Shown here piece by piece: positions 34,593 to 43,830 of a stretch of DNA of 64,000 nt. Position 1 is the first letter of the stretch, and each line of letters begins with the position of its first letter. This DNA is from Tunturibacter psychrotolerans (GTDB taxonomy: Bacteria; Acidobacteriota; Terriglobia; Terriglobales; Acidobacteriaceae): positions 3,100,001 through 3,164,000 of the forward strand of contig NZ_CP132942.1 in assembly GCF_040359615.1 (NCBI RefSeq), written 5' to 3'. A model generated the notes under the pieces. The model searched no databases and was not told the DNA's origin. It worked only from the letters and a program-made list of their open reading frames with translations. Position numbers and translations under genes: made by a program.

Positions 34593-34632
34593 TCTAGTTA
34601 TAGACGCAGCAGAAGTTCGTGCAATAACTAGA
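34593..34632. terminator. Bidirectional terminator candidate between convergent genes
   Basis: A perfect 9-bp inverted repeat (TCTAGTTAT / ATAACTAGA) with a 22-base loop lies between the ends of the kinase gene and the radical SAM operon. A second small hairpin (ATATT-GAAA-AATAT) follows. The stems are AT-rich, so confidence is limited. Confidence 0.4.
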
Positions 34633-34650
34633 TTATATTGAAAAATATAT

Positions 34651-35703
34651 TCAGATGACCTGGGCGTCCGGAGTGTTCCTTGCCAGTCTGTAGTTCAACG
34701 AACATACACATCGCTTGCAGATTGCGTTGGTCTCCACATCGAACGAAGCCCTGAACTCTCTTGCCCGATCTCCATTGACTACGTCTTCTAGAGTCGAGTG
34801 AGTCATGTTTCCTATTGAGTTGTGAAAGAAGCAAGGACGGACCTCACCGTCGATTTCAACGACGGCTGAGACCCAGGGAGCGTTGCAAAGGGGAGCCTGG
34901 GGAGAGAGTAGTCCGAGATGCTCGCGGAAGCGACGTGAGATCCTTCGCAGCTTCGCCGCTGACTCGGCAATAAATCTTCGGTTGATGTCCATTTCAAAGT
35001 CTTGAATCATCAGTTCGATTTCAGCTTCAAGATCAATTGTCTCTTTGAGGGTCAGACCAATTTGGTTTTGTTTTTCGGTAGGCCATATCAGAAGACGGTT
35101 GAAGGCCTCGGAGGTTAGATCTGCTGCGAGAAACGAGATGGAATTCAAGCCCCAGGTTTTTGCTGCAGTGACTGTCTCTCGCAGATGACGATGATTTGCT
35201 TTTTGGACGGTGGTTCGGCAAGTTATCGGTATGGATGGATTCCAGCGACGAACGGCAGCGACGCCCTCGTGGATGAGATCGAAAGCTCCATTGACACGGC
35301 GTATACCGTCGTGAACCTCTCGCGGTCCATCCAGCGAAATGATGATGTCATCGAAAAGAGTTGCAACCTCAGAGGCACGCTTCAGCAGCAGGAGACCTGT
35401 GGTCAGTAGAGTTATCCGAATCGGCTGATCGCGGAAAAATGTACAAAGCTCTGCGAGATCACTATGGAGGAGCGGTTCGCCCCCGGTTAAAACTATTTGT
35501 CGAACTCCGAGTCTTTGCAACGAAAGGCGGTGGCGCTCCAGATTCTCTAGGCGAATCTGTTCTTTAGTCTCACGTTTCCAGATATCGCACATGACACAGC
35601 GACAGTTACAGAGGCTATGCACATTCAATATCAAAATCGGCAGCTGTGTGATCCGTTCGGCCTGCGGAAATCGTTCGGTTGATGACTCATGCAGCACTGG
35701 CAT
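34651..35703 (-). CDS. Radical SAM protein with SPASM/twitch-type C-terminus
   Basis: About 350 residues. The cluster motif CxxxCxxC is present in CNCRCVMCDIW, preceded by LILNVHSLCN, and LTGGEPLLH is the usual radical SAM strand. The C-terminal region has further cysteines in the pattern of auxiliary-cluster domains (APLCNAP, EVRPCFFH, CKRCVCSLNY). Such proteins modify peptides or small molecules. The ATG at 35703 with AAGGTGG before it overlaps the upstream gene by 17 bases; it is the last gene of the nine-gene operon. Substrate unknown. Confidence 0.85.
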   Translation of the reverse strand: MPVLHESSTERFPQAERITQLPILILNVHSLCNCRCVMCDIWKRETKEQIRLENLERHRLSLQRLGVRQIVLTGGEPLLHSDLAELCTFFRDQPIRITLLTTGLLLLKRASEVATLFDDIIISLDGPREVHDGIRRVNGAFDLIHEGVAAVRRWNPSIPITCRTTVQKANHRHLRETVTAAKTWGLNSISFLAADLTSEAFNRLLIWPTEKQNQIGLTLKETIDLEAEIELMIQDFEMDINRRFIAESAAKLRRISRRFREHLGLLSPQAPLCNAPWVSAVVEIDGEVRPCFFHNSIGNMTHSTLEDVVNGDRAREFRASFDVETNAICKRCVCSLNYRLARNTPDAQVI

Positions 35704-37636
35704 GTTCCACCTTCTTTCCGCCGACTCGCAGATCTCTTCCAAGAGTTTTTCTCGCCTGGGCCAACAGACTATCAATCGGAGCGCGTAACCATCGCCTTAT
35801 GCCATCTACGAATAGGGGCTGCAGCCCGGCTTGAAGCGAGTTGGGAAGAGAAGCAAATAGAGAATCGCTTGCGAGTTGGACTCTGCCGCCTAATATGACT
35901 AGTTCAACCTGATCTACTGTAAGTTGCGCAACGGTTTCTGCCGGTGTAAGGCCCTTGTCGCGGACTGCGATAAGATCGGCTACGGCGCCCGGACGAAGAC
36001 GCCCCTCCCCGTTCCGGAGACGCAGGACACTGGCCGATCTTGCGGTGACCATGTCGAAGAGAGACTCGGCATCGAGGCCAATCTCATTGCGCGCAAAATT
36101 TATTTCATCGAGCAGATCACCAGCAGATGTGAGTGGAGAATCACTGCCTAGAACGACTGTGTGAATAGATTTGATCAAGGTTGCGGAAAGAGCAGAATGA
36201 AATAGGAATTGATTCGAAGTCGGGCAAATTACGAGTGCTGAGCGACGTTGATTAAGAAGTGAAATTGCTTTGTGATTCAGGGCCAGGCCATGTACAAGTA
36301 CAGTCCGTTCATCGAGAAGTTCCAGCCGATCCAGATCAAAGATCTCTTGTGCGCTTTTTGCATCGACACCTTCAGCGGCGTGAACCACGAAAGGAAGATT
36401 CGGTGGTGTATGGTCAAAGTTGTGTAGGAGATTTGGATCCATGGCAAGAGAGTGTGCCCACCCGAATCTGGCGAGTACACGCACTGGAAAATCAGCAGCG
36501 ACCAGGTCCCGCGAGAGAGGGTTGTGGTGGCAGACCGTAGTCACGCCGCAGAGGAGATTGCGGATCGCTCCCCATCGCAACCGGGTCTGCTTTGGCACCT
36601 TGCGATGGGAGGCAATTGTGGTCGCGTGGGTCCGATGGATCTCTCTCGCCCACTCGGTTGAATTCAGATACGGTCCGACACCGAGATTTGGGAAGAGGCT
36701 GAACTCAAGATGATCGTGAGCGTTGATCAAACCCGGAAGCAATATGTAGCCGGATAAGTCTACGGTTTCCTTCCGCCCTGTTTGGGGCTCCCCGATGAGC
36801 GGCCATTTGGCCGAGAGGGAGCGTATGTGTCCGCGTTCGACCTCAATCGACCCTTCGGTTGCCGACCTAGGTCCGAGAGCATATCTGGCTCCGGAGAGAT
36901 GAAGTGCCTGAGAGCTTTCGCTTGCATCAGAGAGCTTTGATAGGGGCAATCTTTTTTGCAGTTGCAGAATGTAAACAGCAGGCAGGCCGGCGGATTCTTC
37001 ATAGAAAGGTAGTTTGTCGTTTTCTTCGAAGATTTTCCGCTCCTCTAACTCGAAGGTGGGCTGGATGTTCGCAAGCAGTACAAATCCACAAGCTTTGAAA
37101 GTATCGATGATTGCCTGGAGGGAGTGTCCATTGACACGGAGTCTCTCTGTCGATCCATCGTGAGTGAAGGACCTTGTCCAGTCACAAGTGATCGCAGTGT
37201 CCGGATGCATGTCCGTCAAAAAGATGTGGCCGTCTGGACGGGTAACTCGGTATAGCTCCCGAGCGAAGTCCTTCAGGCTTTCGAGATAACTCAAAACGAA
37301 GGAAGACACAACGAGATCGATTGTGCCGTCAGGTATCGGTAGAGCAACGCAGGTTCCCTGCCGCAGGGAGCAAGCTTTACCAATCTTGTTTGCTGCACGA
37401 TGCAGCATCTCTGTCGACGAATCCACGCCGATCAGACTCGCCGCGCCACGTGGCGCTAGGAACTGAAGCCATCGGCCGGTCCCACAGCCGGCATCCAGTA
37501 CGTGCAGGCCGTTGATATCTGGGAGCATCTGACTCAGAAAGCGTTGCTCTAGCATAAGGAGCGGATTAGGCTGCTCATCATAGACCTGCGCCCAAGTATC
37601 GAAGACATCAAGGGAAGACAAAGCGGTTGCAGTCAC
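35687..37636 (-). CDS. Methyltransferase-amidohydrolase fusion protein
   Basis: About 649 residues. Residues 1-225 form a class I SAM methyltransferase (LHVLDAGCGTGRWLQFLAP, DLVVSSFVLSYLE, LYRVTRPDGHIFLTDM). From about 245 a cytosine-deaminase/chlorohydrolase-like amidohydrolase follows: GLINAHDHLEF (metal HxH), VVHAAEG, VLVHGLALN and LGSDSPLTSAGDLL (metal Asp). An ATG at 37684 would overlap the upstream gene by 52 bases; the GTG at 37636 overlaps the upstream stop in the GTGA pattern common in this operon and is preferred. A single protein joining these activities is uncommon and suggests consecutive steps on one intermediate. Confidence 0.82.
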   Translation of the reverse strand: MTATALSSLDVFDTWAQVYDEQPNPLLMLEQRFLSQMLPDINGLHVLDAGCGTGRWLQFLAPRGAASLIGVDSSTEMLHRAANKIGKACSLRQGTCVALPIPDGTIDLVVSSFVLSYLESLKDFARELYRVTRPDGHIFLTDMHPDTAITCDWTRSFTHDGSTERLRVNGHSLQAIIDTFKACGFVLLANIQPTFELEERKIFEENDKLPFYEESAGLPAVYILQLQKRLPLSKLSDASESSQALHLSGARYALGPRSATEGSIEVERGHIRSLSAKWPLIGEPQTGRKETVDLSGYILLPGLINAHDHLEFSLFPNLGVGPYLNSTEWAREIHRTHATTIASHRKVPKQTRLRWGAIRNLLCGVTTVCHHNPLSRDLVAADFPVRVLARFGWAHSLAMDPNLLHNFDHTPPNLPFVVHAAEGVDAKSAQEIFDLDRLELLDERTVLVHGLALNHKAISLLNQRRSALVICPTSNQFLFHSALSATLIKSIHTVVLGSDSPLTSAGDLLDEINFARNEIGLDAESLFDMVTARSASVLRLRNGEGRLRPGAVADLIAVRDKGLTPAETVAQLTVDQVELVILGGRVQLASDSLFASLPNSLQAGLQPLFVDGIRRWLRAPIDSLLAQARKTLGRDLRVGGKKVEHASAA

Positions 37637-39096
37637 AGACTTTCTCGCTTTGGTTTGCGGAGGCTGATGAATTCGTTGGCCCATTGAAGTTCAACCGGAA
37701 AGCGATAAACTCCGAGAGCGTATCGCCAAGCACTGAGAGTTTTTAGCAAAATGCGGCTCCACTTCGGCGCACGGATGTCCTGCACTGTTGGCCATCGCGA
37801 GCCAATGACAATCTCAAAGTTGTCTATGAGATCTTTTGTTTTACGTTGAAGCCACGGAGCTTGTGTGTCGATGCGGAGAGTGAAATCCATCCAACGCTTT
37901 GACGCCCACTCTGCGGGCGTCGATGGCCATGCTATCTGGCCGTCCACGTTGCCGTACATGTCTCCAGGTTGAGGTACCGGCGTGTAGTGGTAGATGATGA
38001 TCTCAGAATCAGGGTTAATCTTCTTCAGTTTGCGAATGAAGGCGAGAGTCTCCCGTGTGTCACGTTCTGGATCGCCGGGGTTTCCGATGACGAAGGAGAA
38101 CTCAGGAATGATACCGAACTGTTTTGTTCGTTCTGCGATTGTGACTGTTTGTTCTGTGCTGATGCCCTTCTTCATCTCTTTAAGAGCCCAGTCAGAGCCT
38201 GACTCTGCGCCGAAGAAGATCATCGTGCAACCGGCGCGTTTGAGTGCAGCAAATGTTTCGTCAGAGTACCGAGACATCACATCGACCCGGGCTTCGCACC
38301 ACCAGCGAAGATTCAAATGTTCAATTCGCTTGGCAAGTTCGAGGGCGTGATCTTCTCTAAGAAAGAAATTCATATCGTAGAACTGAACCGAATCCGCACC
38401 GTACTCGGTCACTAAATGGGAGAGAATGGCGGCGGTACGCTCCGGAGACTCCATGCGCTCTTTGTTCCCGTACGCGGCGTGGACACCACAGAAGCTGCAG
38501 TTAAAAGGGCAGCCAATGCTTGCGTGGTGGACGGCAGTACGTTTCCCAAAAAAAGAAGGGCGAAGATACTTTTCGACAGGCAGTCGATGGAATGGCGACC
38601 AAGGAAATTCATCAGGCCCCTTCATGGGCCGCTCTGCGTTATTCCTCGGGAGACCGAAGATGTCTTTGTAGGAGAGCCCTAGAATGGAATCGAACGCTCG
38701 CTTGCCGCGCATTGCATCTAGAAGTTCAAGTAGGGTGTCTTCGCCTTGGCCGCGAACGATGTAGTCTACATATTTTGCATTGAGCGCGGCATCTGGATAG
38801 ACGGAAGGGAAGTAGCCACCCCACACGATCTTGACATGGGGATAGGCCCGACGTATTTCACGGGAAGCGTCCATCGCCGCGACCATCTGCGGTCCAGGCA
38901 TGACCGAGACGCCAAGTAGTTCAACGTCGTATTGTTCGATTAGCCGCGAAATGGAGGCCACGGGATTGTCATCTACGTTGCCGTCGACAATCTCGTAGTC
39001 TTCGCGGTCCTCAAGTACGGCGGCAATAGCCAATACAGCAAGGGGAAGCCGTCGGTTGCGTGGTTTTGTGGCTCGCGGATTAAAGAGAACGATCAT
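37633..39096 (-). CDS. B12-binding-type radical SAM protein (fifth of the operon)
   Basis: 487 residues. An N-terminal cobalamin-binding-like Rossmann domain (about 1-140; LPLAVLAIAAVLED, VKIVWGGYFPSVYPD, YIVRGQGED) lacks a clear DxHxxG axial-ligand motif. The radical SAM barrel carries CPFNCSFC (CxxxCxxC). The C-terminal segment ALGVYRFPVELQWANEF resembles the ends of the proteins encoded at 43831 and 45327, so the three form one subfamily. Start overlaps the upstream stop (ATGA). Enzymes of this class methylate inactive carbons or rearrange rings; substrate unknown. Confidence 0.85.
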   Translation of the reverse strand: MIVLFNPRATKPRNRRLPLAVLAIAAVLEDREDYEIVDGNVDDNPVASISRLIEQYDVELLGVSVMPGPQMVAAMDASREIRRAYPHVKIVWGGYFPSVYPDAALNAKYVDYIVRGQGEDTLLELLDAMRGKRAFDSILGLSYKDIFGLPRNNAERPMKGPDEFPWSPFHRLPVEKYLRPSFFGKRTAVHHASIGCPFNCSFCGVHAAYGNKERMESPERTAAILSHLVTEYGADSVQFYDMNFFLREDHALELAKRIEHLNLRWWCEARVDVMSRYSDETFAALKRAGCTMIFFGAESGSDWALKEMKKGISTEQTVTIAERTKQFGIIPEFSFVIGNPGDPERDTRETLAFIRKLKKINPDSEIIIYHYTPVPQPGDMYGNVDGQIAWPSTPAEWASKRWMDFTLRIDTQAPWLQRKTKDLIDNFEIVIGSRWPTVQDIRAPKWSRILLKTLSAWRYALGVYRFPVELQWANEFISLRKPKRESL

Positions 39097-40091
39097 TTTT
39101 GTACTCGGGCACTATAGATTCGAAATTGAGATGGTTCACGTCTACCCTGCATTTTGGCGAATAATGGCCGCATGAGCCAGCGGATGCCGTAACTCGGCGT
39201 GTGCACCTGCCAATGAAGTGCGAAGCGCGCTTCCAGTCTTTGGAGACGTTGATCGGTGAGGAATTCGAGACTGTTGAGACTGTCGGAGGCAATGCCATAA
39301 CTTTGAGTGAAAGACCTCCGACGTTCGATTACCATTTGTTGACCGCTTGCTTCGTTGCTATACCATGGGGTGTCAGCAATAAGAATTGTGCCCCCCGCGC
39401 GCGTGCAACGTAAGGCTTCAGCAATGGTCTTCTCGTAATCTTCGGAATAGTGAAATGAAGCGTTGAAAATGACAAGATCGAATGCGTCGTCCATGAGGGG
39501 AAGCACGTCCAATTCGGCCTGTACGCGCGGAAAGAGCGTAGTAAGCTGCTTCTGATAGTGAATTGCGGCGCCAAGCCCGTCTCTGTCGTTGGTAAGCAGA
39601 TCCACTGCCACAGGCGCGTGCCCTCCGAGAGCGAGCCGATAGCTCATCCATCCGTTACCTGCGCCGAGGTCCAAAATTCGAAGCCGCTTTCTGTTATCGA
39701 GTTGCAAGTCAGGGAGAATATGTCGCTCGATATAACGAAACGTCTTTGCACGTATGATCCATTGTTGACTGTTGCTTCCTGACAGATCGCGATAAGGTAG
39801 CGCGAAATAGTATTTCGCATCCACGCTGCCACGGCCTTCCGCAGAGCGAATAAACTCATAGTCACGAATGAAGCGGGAGAAGTGAGAGACGCGTTCGGGA
39901 AGCAAAGCTCTCCAAATACCGCCCTCGCTCGACAGCTTTAAGCAACAGTCGGAACAGACCAATATGGCTTCAGCAACATTCGTATACGGCAAACTATTGA
40001 TCCATCCCCTGCATCGAGGGCATCGAAGACGAAAGTCGTTGTCTTCGTCCGCACGAAAATCGATGGATTCTTTATGAGCCATCGCGATCAT
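39093..40091 (-). CDS. SAM methyltransferase with N-terminal zinc-ribbon-like segment
   Basis: 332 residues. The first 55 residues hold CPRCRGW and CSDCCLKL, a four-cysteine ribbon like that in some Trm112-type or RlmA-like methyltransferases. The class I methyltransferase domain has LRILDLGAGNGWMSYRLA, DVLPLMDDAFDLVIFNASF and TRAGGTILIADTPWYS. Starts and ends with four-base overlaps with its neighbours, so it is strictly coupled in the operon. Substrate unknown. Confidence 0.82.
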   Translation of the reverse strand: MIAMAHKESIDFRADEDNDFRLRCPRCRGWINSLPYTNVAEAILVCSDCCLKLSSEGGIWRALLPERVSHFSRFIRDYEFIRSAEGRGSVDAKYYFALPYRDLSGSNSQQWIIRAKTFRYIERHILPDLQLDNRKRLRILDLGAGNGWMSYRLALGGHAPVAVDLLTNDRDGLGAAIHYQKQLTTLFPRVQAELDVLPLMDDAFDLVIFNASFHYSEDYEKTIAEALRCTRAGGTILIADTPWYSNEASGQQMVIERRRSFTQSYGIASDSLNSLEFLTDQRLQRLEARFALHWQVHTPSYGIRWLMRPLFAKMQGRREPSQFRIYSARVQK

Positions 40092-40906
40092 ACCTGGACT
40101 CTCTCGAAGCTAATGAGCATGTGATCGCCAATCACTCGAAACCCCGGGCACGCCGAGAGGGCTTTGTCGATCGTATCCATGACATGCAGCAAGTTTGGAA
40201 ATTTGCGGATCCATGGTTCAACGTAAGAAGGAGGGACGGTGATGCCGATGCCGACGCAGGAACGCATAACGAAGGCGGGCGAGAACGACTTTTGCAGCTG
40301 ACGGAGTGTTGGATAGTAGACATCGACAACGAATTCACCTACTTTAGCTGCAGCATGGCCCGAGCATCTGCGAAACGCTTCGTGGGGCCTTCCGTGAATC
40401 AGAAACCAGATGATTTCTGAGATGCAGAAGCGGGTTGAAAGACAAATAATAAGGGGAGCACCCGGCGGAATGAGAGTTGCCAAGTTTTCTGCTGTTTGAC
40501 TAAGATCAGCGACGCAATTCAGACCTGAAAAGTTTGAGAAGACCCCGTCGAAAGCGCTTTCCGTTCGAATCTCAGCAATTTGCTCGATTGGTAGTTGGGC
40601 GAACTTCACGGAAGTAGTGGGAGCTTCGGTACGAAGGCGCTGCTGGGCATACTCGATCATTTGTTCTGAGGCGTCGCAGGCAACCACAGAGACTCCTTTC
40701 CCAGCAAGGAAAAGGGCGTCTTCGCCTGTACCACAGTTCAATTCCAGAATGTGGTCTCCGGATCGAAACGCCTGCGCGATCACTCTCCAGACCGCATTTC
40801 GTTGAGCGCGCCCGATGAGAGATCTTGTAAACAGATCGTCGTAGCGCCTCGCCAATTGGTCGAAGGCGAGAATGGCTTGTGGCTGGGCGGTCGCCATCGG
40901 AATCAT
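40088..40906 (-). CDS. Class I SAM-dependent methyltransferase
   Basis: 272 residues. Motifs are HILELNCGTGEDALFLAGKG, VVACDASEQMIEYA and FDGVFSNFSGLNC. The Gly-rich loop (ELNCGTGED) is typical of UbiE/BioC-like small-molecule methyltransferases. ATGA overlaps at both ends tie it to the upstream radical SAM gene and the downstream methyltransferase. Substrate unknown. Confidence 0.83.
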   Translation of the reverse strand: MIPMATAQPQAILAFDQLARRYDDLFTRSLIGRAQRNAVWRVIAQAFRSGDHILELNCGTGEDALFLAGKGVSVVACDASEQMIEYAQQRLRTEAPTTSVKFAQLPIEQIAEIRTESAFDGVFSNFSGLNCVADLSQTAENLATLIPPGAPLIICLSTRFCISEIIWFLIHGRPHEAFRRCSGHAAAKVGEFVVDVYYPTLRQLQKSFSPAFVMRSCVGIGITVPPSYVEPWIRKFPNLLHVMDTIDKALSACPGFRVIGDHMLISFERVQV

Positions 40907-42300
40907 GCTTCCACCTCGGTCTGCGTTGAGAGCAAAGCCGCACGGGCGAGCGCGATCTCGCGGCGCAGGCTGGACGCGCGGTCGGATTCTGCGTCAGGAG
41001 TTTCGGCCATGCGAGCGAGTTGGACCTCATCTCGAAGGAGTTTGTCTGCGTAGCTGTAAAATTTTTGCGAGTGACGTCCCTTAATCTTGATCTCGCGATC
41101 CGAACTAACCCCCCACGGCTTCAACTGAACGAGGCGACTGGAGATTTTCTGGTAGTAGGGTGTCCCTTTGATGGGATAAGAGACGGTAGTGAAGAATACA
41201 TCTGGTTTGGAGATGCTGACGTGCTTGATCGTTGCCTCGATGTCTTCTAGCTCTTCACCTTCGTAGCCCCACATAAGGAACATGCCGCTTTCGATGCCTC
41301 TTTCGCGGCTCATAGCGACAGCTTGTTGTACCTGCTCAATTTTTACTCCACGGTCCATGGAGTCGAGGATGCGTTGCGACCCGCTTTCAGAGCCGATCCA
41401 GATCCGGAAACAACCAAGTTCAGCGAGAAGGTCAAGCATCTCTGGATTCAGACGATCTGCTCGAGAGATGCATTCAAAAGGAATGCGAAGGCCGCGCAGC
41501 CGCATCTCTCGCGCGTAATCGCGAAGCCATTGATGATTGATAGTAAAGACGTCGTCAGATACCCAGACCATGTCCGGAGAATAAGTTTGGAGGAGCCACT
41601 CCACTTCATCGACGACGAGCCGTGGAGTACGACGGCGATGAGTTTGGCCGAAGACTTGATGGCTGCACCAACGACATTTATAAGGGCATCCGCGAGCCGT
41701 AATGAAGTTGATCGAACCTTTACCATGTGCGTCGCGCCATGTCTTGACGTAGCGGGCAATATCTATAGCGTGACGAGCTGGCCATGGTTGACTATCGAGA
41801 TCGGCTATCTGATTACGCGGTGGGTTTTCCTGCATGTTTCCGGTGGCATCAAGGTAGGCTAGTCCGGAGATGGTAGTGCATGCGGCGGTGTCATTAGCGC
41901 GAAAAGCTTCGAGCAACTCCTGCATTGTGAGTTCACCCTCACCAAAGACGACATAGTTCGCGCCCGACTGAAGATACTCAAGAGCGTACGCACCTGGTTC
42001 GGGGCCGCCTACGATCGTCTTCCAGCCTGCCTCATGCGCTACGCTCAGAATTTCTACTACATTGCTTCGTGTCATGAGATTGGCATAGATGCCAACGACC
42101 GAGGGTGTCTCGGTGCGCAGGTGATTGAAGAGCGCTTCACGACTGGAGAACGTGGTGTCGAAGACATCTACATCAAATCCTTGCTTCTGCAGATGAGAGC
42201 ATAGATACAAGATTCCGAGTGGGGCGTAGGGCTTCAGAATCTGAAGCTCCTTGGGGTCTTCATATAGGAAGTAGCCGTGAGTTAGTAGAAGCTCTGCCAT
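40903..42300 (-). CDS. B12-binding-type radical SAM protein (fourth of the operon)
   Basis: 465 residues. The N-terminal B12-binding-like domain begins AELLLTHGYFLYEDPKELQ and contains IVGGPEPGAYA and VFGEGELT. The radical SAM core has CPYKCRWC. It is a close paralogue of the next protein upstream (42301-43803): both start with a LTH-Y motif, share the ISRAD/QSRAD, GSESGSQRILDSMDRG and SYPIKGT/SYPLPGT regions. It begins one base after the stop of that gene. It probably acts on a related intermediate. Confidence 0.86.
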   Translation of the reverse strand: MAELLLTHGYFLYEDPKELQILKPYAPLGILYLCSHLQKQGFDVDVFDTTFSSREALFNHLRTETPSVVGIYANLMTRSNVVEILSVAHEAGWKTIVGGPEPGAYALEYLQSGANYVVFGEGELTMQELLEAFRANDTAACTTISGLAYLDATGNMQENPPRNQIADLDSQPWPARHAIDIARYVKTWRDAHGKGSINFITARGCPYKCRWCSHQVFGQTHRRRTPRLVVDEVEWLLQTYSPDMVWVSDDVFTINHQWLRDYAREMRLRGLRIPFECISRADRLNPEMLDLLAELGCFRIWIGSESGSQRILDSMDRGVKIEQVQQAVAMSRERGIESGMFLMWGYEGEELEDIEATIKHVSISKPDVFFTTVSYPIKGTPYYQKISSRLVQLKPWGVSSDREIKIKGRHSQKFYSYADKLLRDEVQLARMAETPDAESDRASSLRREIALARAALLSTQTEVEA

Positions 42301-43803
42301 TTATACTTGCCCCTCAGATGAGAGTAGCGTTTGCAGAGGAACAAACTTGTGTTTGCCTGAACCAGCGACCATCGCATCGAGGCAGAATGTTGCCGCGGAG
42401 TTTCTGCTGACGGCTTCAAGCTCAAAAACACGCTGCCAAAGAGTCACTAGGTCAATTGAATTCGCGACGGGGTCAGGACCCTTTTTCCAAGAGTCGACCT
42501 CAGCGTGAAGCGCGGTTCGTAGTGCCATGTAAAAGTCATTGTTATAGGCGGCGGAAAACATGACGCACAGGTCGTCACTATCGGTCCAATTTCGTTTGGT
42601 TCCGATCTGTTCCTGTACGCGCTCATAGAACGCTGTCCCTGGAAGTGGATAAGAGAAAGAGATGCCGATATCATCTGGGCGCATGCTACGTACTAGGCCA
42701 ATAGTCCCTTGAATGTCTTCCCATGTTTCGCCTGGGTAACCAAATTGCAGGAAAAAGCACGCGCGCATACCATTATCGGAAAGCAGGGTACGTGCCGTAA
42801 TCACGTCATTGACGGTTAATCCCTTGTCCATCGCATCGAGAATTCGCTGCGAACCAGATTCGACCCCCATCCATATCTCAGTGCACCCTGCTCTTTTGAG
42901 TCCCGCAACAGTCTTAGGTGTCATTAGATCGGCACGAGATTGGATCTTAAAAGGGAGAGCACATTCCATCGTTTCAATCTCGTCTGCAAGGTCTTGCACC
43001 CATTGATGGTTTAGTGCGAATACATCATCGCCAAACCAGATGTGCTCAACACCATAAACTTCTTTCAGCTCACGAATCTCAGCTGCTACGGCTTTGGCCG
43101 AGCGGATCTGAAACTTGTTGCCAGAAATTGGTTTTGCACACCAGTTACATCGGTAGGGACATCCGCGACTAGCTACGATGTTTGTTGAAAAGTGACCGTG
43201 TGCGGAGGACCACGCCTGGCGATAAAGTGCCAGATCAATCAGTTCGCGTGAGGGGCGCGGCAGACTATTCCATGAGGGGTTCTTTGGGATGCCGCCTGCA
43301 CTCTTTGATAGGGCCCCTCCCGCGTCAAGATATGCGAGCCCTGGTATGTCCAAGTGTGGGTCACCGGATAGAATCGCGGAACACAGAGCTACGAGCGTTT
43401 CTTCAGCTTCACCCAGCAAAATGAAATCGACGTTGTTGCGGAGGTAGGAGTCGGCCTGATCTGTCATGTCCGAACCGTGCGCTATTACAACTGCACCAGA
43501 TTGCTTTGCTTGGTGAGCGAGTTGCCAAGCGAGTTGGCGCATGCGCGTGAGGCACATTTTCGAGAGAAAATTGAAATCATCTTCGTAGATCACCACGAGC
43601 TTAGGGCCGTGCTCCAGCAAGGCCGCTGTAAAGCCCGAGTTGGGATCTTCGAGCATGGTATCGAACACGGCGACAGCGATATCTCCGGCTCTTAGAGCGG
43701 ACGCAGCATAGAGCGTACCCAGAGGCGGATACGGCTGCATCTTTCGCACCTGCTTGGGATCGTAGGGGAGATGGTAGGAATGTGTTAGCAGAACGTCAGC
43801 CAT
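42301..43803 (-). CDS. B12-binding-type radical SAM protein (third of the operon)
   Basis: 500 residues, paralogue of the protein at 40903-42300. CPYRCNWC is the iron-sulfur motif; the N-terminal domain (DVLLTHSYHLPYDPKQV, VIAHGSDMTDQADSYLR, LGEAEETL) has the B12-fold. SQRILDAMDKG and QFGYPGETWEDIQ are typical of BchE-like and related enzymes. A gap of 27 bases separates it from the upstream gene, the only non-overlapping junction in the operon besides the one-base abutment that follows. Confidence 0.86.
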   Translation of the reverse strand: MADVLLTHSYHLPYDPKQVRKMQPYPPLGTLYAASALRAGDIAVAVFDTMLEDPNSGFTAALLEHGPKLVVIYEDDFNFLSKMCLTRMRQLAWQLAHQAKQSGAVVIAHGSDMTDQADSYLRNNVDFILLGEAEETLVALCSAILSGDPHLDIPGLAYLDAGGALSKSAGGIPKNPSWNSLPRPSRELIDLALYRQAWSSAHGHFSTNIVASRGCPYRCNWCAKPISGNKFQIRSAKAVAAEIRELKEVYGVEHIWFGDDVFALNHQWVQDLADEIETMECALPFKIQSRADLMTPKTVAGLKRAGCTEIWMGVESGSQRILDAMDKGLTVNDVITARTLLSDNGMRACFFLQFGYPGETWEDIQGTIGLVRSMRPDDIGISFSYPLPGTAFYERVQEQIGTKRNWTDSDDLCVMFSAAYNNDFYMALRTALHAEVDSWKKGPDPVANSIDLVTLWQRVFELEAVSRNSAATFCLDAMVAGSGKHKFVPLQTLLSSEGQV

Positions 43804-43830
43804 CGACTGGCCTCCCCTCTCTTTATCTGG

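Noticed and set aside
35687..37684. ATG at 37684 as start of the fusion protein
   Set aside because: It would overlap the upstream gene by 52 bases with a poor ribosome site. The GTG at 37636 gives the overlap type typical of this operon.
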